NCBI GenBank assembly: GCA_902492505.1
Contig: CABULU010000016.1
Coordinates: forward strand, 1 to 35,486
Direction of reading: 5' to 3'
From: an uncultured Eubacteriales bacterium
GTDB taxonomy: Bacteria > Bacillota > Clostridia > Oscillospirales > QAKW01
Length of the DNA stretch: 35,486 nucleotides
Shown in pieces: positions 29,743-35,486 of the stretch. Positions within the stretch are counted from its first letter, which is position 1. Every line of letters begins with the position of its first letter. Under the pieces are notes generated by a model. That model saw only the letters and a program-made list of their open reading frames with translations. It was not told where the DNA came from and did no database searches. The translations under genes were made by a program, and so were the position numbers.

Positions 29743-31668
29743 GTGAAAAGAATTAATATTAACGGAAAGTCTGTCGAGACCGACAAAAATACTGTTTTCG
29801 ACGTTCTTTTCGATACAGATAAAGATCTTGCACGCAGCAGCGTGGCATGTAAAATAAACGGTAAGACATCAGAGCTGACAACCACTGTAAATGACGGAGA
29901 CATTATCGAACCGCTCGGCACCGATACAGCGGACGGAAGGAAGATTTTTTGGCACACAGCGTCGCATGTTCTTGCACAGGCTGTAAAAAATCTTTATCCC
30001 GAAGCAAAGCTTGCAATAGGTCCTGCCATTGATTCGGGATTTTATTATGATTTTGACATTGATACGCCCTTTAACTCCGATGATCTTAAAAAAATAACTG
30101 CGGAAATGAAACGTCTTGTAAAAGAACGCTATAAAATGGAACGTATTGAAGTATCGCCGGATAAAGCCCGCGAGATAATGAAGGACGAGCCTTACAAGTT
30201 AGAGCTTATTGACGAGCATGCAGGTAAAGGAGAGACTATCACTCTGTACAGACAGGGAAATTTCACTGACCTTTGCGCAGGTCCGCATCTTTTTGATATT
30301 TCAAAAATCAAAGCAATAGCTTTGCTGTCTTCAACAGGTGCATATTGGCGCGGTGACAGTAAAAACAAAGCTCTTCAGAGGATATACGGCATTGCTTTTC
30401 CTAAAGCCTCTGAGCTTGAGGAGCATCTGCACATGCTGGAAGAGGCAAAAAAACGCGATCATAACAAAATCGGCCGAGAGCTCGAATATTTCACCACTTC
30501 TGATGTTATAGGTCAAGGACTGCCCATTTTGCTGCCAAAAGGCGCAAAAGTAATACAAATACTTCAGCGTTTTGTTGAAGACGAGGAATACAAACGCGGA
30601 TATTTGCTGACCAAAACTCCGCTGATGGCAAAAAGCGATCTTTATAAAATTTCGGGGCACTGGGGTCATTATAAAGAAGGAATGTTTGTTTTGGGCGATG
30701 AGGAAAAAGATAAGGAGGTCTTTGCCCTGCGCCCGATGACATGTCCGTTTCAGTATCAGGTATTTTTAAACAGAATGCGCTCATACCGCGATCTGCCGAT
30801 GCGGTTGGGTGAAACGTCAACGCTGTTCAGAAACGAAGATTCGGGAGAAATGCACGGACTTATCCGTGTGCGCCAATTTACTATATCCGAAGGCCATTTA
30901 ATCTGTACCCCGGAACAGTTGGAACAGGAGTTTAAGGGTTGTCTTGAGCTTGCCCAGTACATGCTCAGATGCGTCGGACTTGCCGACGACATATCATACA
31001 GATTTTCACAGTGGGATCCCAATGACCGCGAAAAATATATAGGCACAGAAGAACAATGGAATGAAGCCCAGGGTATGATGTACAATATCCTTGACCATCT
31101 CGGAATAAAGTACTCTATCGGTGTAGGGGAAGCTGCTTTTTACGGTCCGAAGCTTGATATTCAAATTAAAAACGTCTACGGTAAAGAGGACACGCTCATC
31201 ACAATCCAGATTGACCAAATGCTCGCCGCACAATTTGGTATGGAATATGTAGATAAAGACGGAATCAAGAAAACACCGTGTATTATTCACAGAACCGCTA
31301 TCGGATGCTATGAGCGCACCCTCGCACTCGTTCTCGAAAAATTTGCCGGCGCGCTTCCCACGTGGATGGCACCTGTGCAAGCAACTGTCATGCCGATAAG
31401 CGATGCTCAGGCAAACCGGGCAAAAGAGGTCTGTGATAAACTGTTTGCAGCAGGTTTACGCGTAAACGCGGATTACAGAAATGAAAAAATCGGATATAAA
31501 ATACGTGAAGCACAAATGCAGAAAACACCGTTTATGCTAATTATCGGAGATAAGGAACTTCAAAACGGCACTGTGGCGGTTCGTTCGCGTAAAGACGGTG
31601 ACTTAGGCTCGATGAGCATTGACGAATTCGTCGCATATATTACAAAAATTATAAATGAGCACAATTAA
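29743..31668 (+). CDS. thrS: Threonyl-tRNA synthetase
   Basis: 641 residues. Domains: N-terminal TGS domain (about 1-60), an editing domain with HTASH (H71-T-A-S-H75) that hydrolyses Ser-tRNA-Thr, the class II catalytic core including MTCPFQYQVF (a zinc-binding Cys) and MRLGETSTLFRNEDSGEMHGLIRVRQFT, and the C-terminal anticodon-binding domain (APVQATVMPISD). The start is a GTG at 29743 with GAAGGTG 6-8 nt upstream; another in-frame GTG at 29734 belongs to the SD itself. Not T-box regulated. A hairpin follows the stop. Confidence 0.97.
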   Translation: MKRININGKSVETDKNTVFDVLFDTDKDLARSSVACKINGKTSELTTTVNDGDIIEPLGTDTADGRKIFWHTASHVLAQAVKNLYPEAKLAIGPAIDSGFYYDFDIDTPFNSDDLKKITAEMKRLVKERYKMERIEVSPDKAREIMKDEPYKLELIDEHAGKGETITLYRQGNFTDLCAGPHLFDISKIKAIALLSSTGAYWRGDSKNKALQRIYGIAFPKASELEEHLHMLEEAKKRDHNKIGRELEYFTTSDVIGQGLPILLPKGAKVIQILQRFVEDEEYKRGYLLTKTPLMAKSDLYKISGHWGHYKEGMFVLGDEEKDKEVFALRPMTCPFQYQVFLNRMRSYRDLPMRLGETSTLFRNEDSGEMHGLIRVRQFTISEGHLICTPEQLEQEFKGCLELAQYMLRCVGLADDISYRFSQWDPNDREKYIGTEEQWNEAQGMMYNILDHLGIKYSIGVGEAAFYGPKLDIQIKNVYGKEDTLITIQIDQMLAAQFGMEYVDKDGIKKTPCIIHRTAIGCYERTLALVLEKFAGALPTWMAPVQATVMPISDAQANRAKEVCDKLFAAGLRVNADYRNEKIGYKIREAQMQKTPFMLIIGDKELQNGTVAVRSRKDGDLGSMSIDEFVAYITKIINEHN

Positions 31669-31670
31669 AT

Positions 31671-31700
31671 TAAAGCGGCAGTAATTTTACTGCCGCTTTA
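31671..31700 (+). terminator. Hairpin after thrS
   Basis: TAAAGCGGCAGT / ACTGCCGCTTTA 12-bp stem (31671-31682 with 31689-31700), A/T-rich 6-nt loop. The U-tract is poor (TATATAC), so readthrough into the ABC genes is possible; I saw no separate promoter in the 30 nt that follow. Confidence 0.7.
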
Positions 31701-31730
31701 TATACAATAGGAGGAATTTATACATATTTT

Positions 31731-33587
31731 ATGAAGCAAAAATCAAAAACATTCGGTCGCCTGAATATGATATTATATTTTTTAAAAGGCAGCACGGGAT
31801 TTTTTGTTATAAGCGTTTTGTCATCGTTTTTACTATCAATTTTTCAGATGATAACGCCGAGAATTGTCAGCGTAACCGTAGACAGCATTATTGGCAGCCG
31901 ACCGCCGGAATATGCAAAAATTGTATCAATGTTAGGCGGAACACAATTTTTAAAAGAAAACCTATGGATTATCGCACTGCTAAGCGCAGGAGTCGGCATC
32001 GCCTCAACCGTCTTTCGGTATCTCAGTAGCTTTTACAATTCAAAAGGCGCGGAAAGCCTGATAAAAAATATACGCGATCTATTATTTAAAAAAGTACTGC
32101 ATCTGCCGCTCTCATGGCATATGAAAAACCGTACAGGCGACATTATACAACGCTGCACGACAGATACAGAAACAATACGCAGTTTTATAGCGGATCAGCT
32201 AACAAGATTGCTCAACATACTGATATTGATTGCGGTTTCGCTGTTTTGCGTTTTTTCCATACATGCAAAGCTTGCGCTGTTGACACTTTTTACAATACCG
32301 ATAGTAGTAAGCTATTCATACGTATTCTATAAACGCAGCAGCAAGCTGTTTACGGAATGTGATGAAAGCGAAGGCGTACTTTCATCTATCGCGCAGGAAA
32401 ATCTCACCGGCTCACGTGTTGTCAAAGCTTTTGGACGTGAGGCATATGAAAAAGCAAAATTTGAAAAACAAAACGACGACTATACATCAAAATGGGTACA
32501 TTTATGCCGGCTCTTATCCGTGTACTGGGGAACAACTGACTTTGTGGCGGGAGCACAGATAATGCTTGTGCTTGTGCTCGGAACAGTAGCATGTCTTAAC
32601 GGCTCTCTTACTCCGGGAAATCTTATTTCATTTATATCTTACAATACAATGCTTATTTGGCCTGTGCGCCAGCTTGGACGAATGATTTCGGATATGAGCA
32701 AAGCAGGAGTAGCGGTTGACCGTATACGGTACATAATGAATTCCGAGGAGGAGCTTGACACCGGGGCAAAAAAGGCTTTTTCAGCCGGTGACATTGAGTT
32801 TAAAAATGTAAGCTTCAGCTACGGAAATTGCAAAGTACTTAACAATATAAGTTTTAAAGTAAAAAAAGGACAGGTACTCGGAATTGTCGGTGCGACGGGC
32901 AGCGGCAAGACAACAATAATGCTGCTTCTTACAAGACTTTGCAATGCGCAGAGCGGTAATATTACCATAAACGGAACCGATATTAACGACATAGAGTTGG
33001 GCGAACTCAGAAAAAACATCGGTACTGTTATGCAGGAACCATTTTTGTTTTCCGGCACTCTGGCAGAAAATATAGCTATTACAGAAAAAATACCCGACGC
33101 TGAAAAAGTCAAGGCTGCCGCCGCGGTTGCATGTCTTGAAAAAACGATAGAAGGATTTAAGGAAAAATATGAAACGGTTGTCGGCGAGCGCGGAATAACT
33201 CTTTCCGGGGGGCAGAAGCAGCGCACGGCTATCGCGCGGATGCTTATGCTTAATTCCCCCGTCATGGTTCTTGACGACTCTCTCTCCGCAGTAGATACGG
33301 AAACCGATTCAAAAATACGTGCTAATCTAAACGACAGTTTCGGCGAAGCCACCGTACTTTTAATATCTCATCGACTGACATCGCTTATGAAAGCGGATAC
33401 TGTCATTGTTCTTTCCAACGGGAAAATCACCGAAAGCGGCTCACCTGATAATCTTCTTAAGCAAAACGGACAGTTTGCGGAAATTTACAAAATGCAGATG
33501 ACGCTGCCTGAAGAGCTTAAACAGACTCATCAGATTAAAAGTAATACGGAGGTGAAAAATGACGATGCAAAAGAAAAAGACCAGTAA
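31731..33587 (+). CDS. Heterodimeric ABC exporter, subunit 1 (degenerate ATPase site)
   Basis: 618 residues: six-segment transmembrane domain (about 1-330), then an ATP-binding domain with P-loop GATGSGKTT (387-395), LSGGQ (491-495) and Walker B LDD (D515, D516), where the catalytic Glu is Asp. Subunit 2 has the reverse pattern, as in TM287/288- and BmrCD-type heterodimers that export drugs or lipids. Substrate unknown. The ATG at 31731 lies 16 nt after the only good SD (GGAGG, 31710-31714), an unusually long gap; no usable start codon lies closer in this frame. It overlaps subunit 2 by 29 nt. Confidence 0.92.
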   Translation: MKQKSKTFGRLNMILYFLKGSTGFFVISVLSSFLLSIFQMITPRIVSVTVDSIIGSRPPEYAKIVSMLGGTQFLKENLWIIALLSAGVGIASTVFRYLSSFYNSKGAESLIKNIRDLLFKKVLHLPLSWHMKNRTGDIIQRCTTDTETIRSFIADQLTRLLNILILIAVSLFCVFSIHAKLALLTLFTIPIVVSYSYVFYKRSSKLFTECDESEGVLSSIAQENLTGSRVVKAFGREAYEKAKFEKQNDDYTSKWVHLCRLLSVYWGTTDFVAGAQIMLVLVLGTVACLNGSLTPGNLISFISYNTMLIWPVRQLGRMISDMSKAGVAVDRIRYIMNSEEELDTGAKKAFSAGDIEFKNVSFSYGNCKVLNNISFKVKKGQVLGIVGATGSGKTTIMLLLTRLCNAQSGNITINGTDINDIELGELRKNIGTVMQEPFLFSGTLAENIAITEKIPDAEKVKAAAAVACLEKTIEGFKEKYETVVGERGITLSGGQKQRTAIARMLMLNSPVMVLDDSLSAVDTETDSKIRANLNDSFGEATVLLISHRLTSLMKADTVIVLSNGKITESGSPDNLLKQNGQFAEIYKMQMTLPEELKQTHQIKSNTEVKNDDAKEKDQ

Positions 33588-35397
33588 AACACAATACCGT
33601 TTTTTCGGTATTCCCCTGCTCTTTCCTTACCTTAAACCATATACGCCGAATTTACTCCGACTTTTAATTTTTGCCGCTCTCGGCGGAATATGCGAGATAA
33701 TTTTTCCGCTTTTTCAGCAATATGCAATAAATAATTTTGTATACGGCGCTAAAACAATAAGCGCCATATCAGGACAGCTCACAAAATTTACCGTCATTTA
33801 TCTGATAACATTAATTGCATATTCCGTTTTTAATGTAATATCGGCTTATGCAGCATGCGAAATAGAATTATATACCGCGCGCGACTTGAAAAACGCCGCG
33901 TTCAGTCACCTTCAGACGCTATCCGCATCGTATTATAACAATCATAACGTAGGTTATATTCATGCCCGTGTCATGAGTGATACGGGCAAAATATCGGTTG
34001 TATTGTCATGGGTATTTATAGACTTAATGTGGTGCATAACTTATGTTGTCGGCGCATTGATTTCTATGTTCATGCTTAATGTAAGGCTTGCGCTTTGTGT
34101 CGCCGTTATTGTCCCCGTTGCCGTATTCATATCCACATTTTTTAAAAACAAACTGACAGATATATACCATAAGGTACGTGAGGCAAACTCGATTGTAACC
34201 GGCAAGCTTAACGAGGGCATAACCGGCGCTAAAACAGCAAAATCCCTTGTTATAGAGGAAATCATGCAGGAAAAGTTCGAAAAATCTTCTCGTAATATGA
34301 TGAAAACCTCTGTAAGAATGGCGCACTGGCGTTCTCTTTATATTTCCGTGTTTTCTCTGATTTCCTCCACTGCTTTCGCTCTCGTATTGTGGAGAGGCGG
34401 GATAATTACTCTGAACGGGGTTATGCTAATAGGTACGCTTTCAGTTTTTCTGTCATATGTGATTGAACTTATTGACAGGCTGAATAATCTTGTTGGCACG
34501 ATTTCCAACCTTATAAACTCGCAGGTTAATATCGAAAGATTTACACAGCTTATGAATACCAAAACAGAAGTGCATGATGCGCCACAGGTTACGGAACGCT
34601 ACGGAGATATATTTACACAAAAACGTGAAACCTGGGAGCCGCTGCACGGAGACATTGAATTTGAAAATGTAACCTTCCGATATCCCGACGGAAATGAAAA
34701 CGTCTTGGAAAACTTCAGTTTGAAAATCCCTCAGGGAACCAACTGCGCCATTGTCGGTGAAACCGGCGCCGGTAAAAGCACTCTCGTAAACCTGGTATGC
34801 AGATTTTTTGAGCCGACATCAGGCAGAGTTTTGATTGACGGAAAAGATGCACGTGAGCGTTCGTTGTCATGGCTGCACTCTAATATAGGATATGTGCTGC
34901 AAAGTCCTCACCTATTTACAGGCAGCATACGAGAAAACTTATTGTACGGAAATCAAAACGCAACCGAAGAACAAATGATAAACGCTGTAAAAAGTGTTTC
35001 AGCCGAAGGAATTATTGAACGCATGAGCGGTTACGACGCTAACGTAGGCGAAGGCGGTGATCTGCTTTCAACCGGTGAAAAGCAACTTCTTTCATTCGCA
35101 CGCGCATTAATTTGCGATCCAAGGATTTTTATTCTGGATGAAGCTACATCTTCTATTGATACAATAACCGAACAAAAAATACAAAACGCAATAACAGTTG
35201 CCATGAAAGGCAGAACTTCACTCGTAATAGCTCACCGCCTGTCTACTATAAGACAAGCCGATATTATTTTGGTCGTAAAAGACGGCAAAATAATTGAGCG
35301 CGGGACCCATGAGCAGCTTATTGCCGATCACGGTTATTACTTTGAACTTTATCTGCGCCAATTTAAAGACGAAGCCGCAAAACAATCACTGTCATAA
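33559..35397 (+). CDS. Heterodimeric ABC exporter, subunit 2 (catalytic ATPase site)
   Basis: 612 residues. Six-segment transmembrane domain (about 30-330), then P-loop GETGAGKST (400-408), signature LSTGEKQ (503-509; consensus LSGGQ) and Walker B LDEAT (D527, E528, catalytic Glu present). With subunit 1 this predicts one active nucleotide site (subunit 2 Walker motifs plus subunit 1 LSGGQ) and one degenerate site (subunit 1 LDD plus subunit 2 LSTGE). ATG at 33559 with GGAGG 6 nt upstream; it overlaps the subunit 1 end by 29 nt, so the two are co-translated. The long extracytoplasmic/linker stretch before the ATPase domain (KTEVHDAPQVTERYGDI) is normal for such exporters. Confidence 0.93.
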   Translation: MTMQKKKTSKTQYRFFGIPLLFPYLKPYTPNLLRLLIFAALGGICEIIFPLFQQYAINNFVYGAKTISAISGQLTKFTVIYLITLIAYSVFNVISAYAACEIELYTARDLKNAAFSHLQTLSASYYNNHNVGYIHARVMSDTGKISVVLSWVFIDLMWCITYVVGALISMFMLNVRLALCVAVIVPVAVFISTFFKNKLTDIYHKVREANSIVTGKLNEGITGAKTAKSLVIEEIMQEKFEKSSRNMMKTSVRMAHWRSLYISVFSLISSTAFALVLWRGGIITLNGVMLIGTLSVFLSYVIELIDRLNNLVGTISNLINSQVNIERFTQLMNTKTEVHDAPQVTERYGDIFTQKRETWEPLHGDIEFENVTFRYPDGNENVLENFSLKIPQGTNCAIVGETGAGKSTLVNLVCRFFEPTSGRVLIDGKDARERSLSWLHSNIGYVLQSPHLFTGSIRENLLYGNQNATEEQMINAVKSVSAEGIIERMSGYDANVGEGGDLLSTGEKQLLSFARALICDPRIFILDEATSSIDTITEQKIQNAITVAMKGRTSLVIAHRLSTIRQADIILVVKDGKIIERGTHEQLIADHGYYFELYLRQFKDEAAKQSLS

Positions 35398-35426
35398 AAA
35401 AGGAGCAAGCGATATATCGCTTGCTC
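35395..35426 (-). terminator. Terminator of the tRNA-Asn unit
   Basis: A perfect palindrome GAGCAAGCGA / TCGCTTGCTC with a TATA centre (35403-35426). On the minus strand it is followed by CTTTTTT, so it ends the leftward tRNA transcript. Rightward the U-tract is absent, so the ABC genes would use it only weakly. Confidence 0.82.
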
Positions 35427-35431
35427 TGATA

Positions 35432-35486
35432 TGGCTCCCCCTGTTGGACTCGAACCAACGACCCTGCGGTTAACAGCCGCATGCTC
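35432..35486 (-). tRNA. tRNA-Asn (anticodon GTT), 3' part; 5' end outside the window
   Basis: The visible 55 nt on the minus strand run from the D-arm end to CCA. The anticodon stem TGCGG/CCGCA encloses CTGTTAA with anticodon GTT. T-arm GTTGGTTCGAGTCCAAC, acceptor AGGGGGA, discriminator G, CCA encoded (35432-35434). The acceptor 5' strand and part of the D-arm lie past 35486. Confidence 0.93.

Noticed and set aside
1..35486. CRISPR arrays, insertion sequences, integrases, phage genes
   Set aside because: No direct-repeat arrays, transposase motifs or attachment-site duplications were seen in reading the window.

Overview
The window is a stretch of chromosome from an endospore-forming, low-GC Gram-positive bacterium. 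I infer class Clostridia, probably an Oscillospiraceae/Ruminococcaceae-type gut lineage. The evidence is a complete spoIIIAA-AH operon, three tRNA-sensing T-box leaders, clear SD sequences, sigma-A-like promoters with 17-nt spacers, lipoproteins with lipoboxes, and separate secD and secF genes. There is no phage, transposon, CRISPR array or plasmid gene. I found no obviously new multigene system; the unusual points are mainly regulatory.

Layout: 1-3300 holds the start of an unknown leftward gene, then rightward secD-secF and a GNAT acetyltransferase. 3316-8457 is leftward: an Asp23-family gene downstream of the eight-gene spoIIIA operon, which builds the mother-cell side of the SpoIIIA-SpoIIQ feeding channel. 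8567-12720 is leftward: an ECF transporter S component and a type-2-like isoleucyl-tRNA synthetase under an Ile T-box. 12758-12914 is tRNA-Gly(GCC) with its own promoter and terminator. 12934-14408 is a leftward CNNM/CorC-type membrane protein with a possible 22-codon leader ORF.

14435-17880 is rightward: azlC-azlD (branched-chain amino acid export) and feoB (ferrous iron uptake). 17890-20995 is leftward: a three-gene ABC importer whose T-box has a TGG (Trp) specifier, so trpXYZ. At 21400-21531 a PerR-like gene and a PHP phosphoesterase gene diverge, with a PerR-box-like operator over the PerR promoter. 22454-25695 is leftward alaS-HIT under an Ala T-box. 25692-28170 is leftward: a class B penicillin-binding protein and a small lipoprotein. 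28250-29044 is an uncharacterised Cys-rich protein, facing a dCMP deaminase gene. 29681-35397 is rightward thrS and a two-gene heterodimeric ABC exporter. The window ends inside a leftward tRNA-Asn(GTT).

Functional threads: amino acid supply and charging dominate (ileS, alaS, thrS, Trp importer, azlCD, two tRNAs), with three units wired directly to tRNA charging. Sporulation (spoIIIA), envelope (SecDF, PBP, CNNM, ABC exporter) and metal/peroxide handling (feoB, PerR-like) make up the rest. Gene-free stretches over 300 bases occur only at 12426-12803 (Ile T-box plus two promoters) and 20591-21010 (Trp T-box plus promoter).
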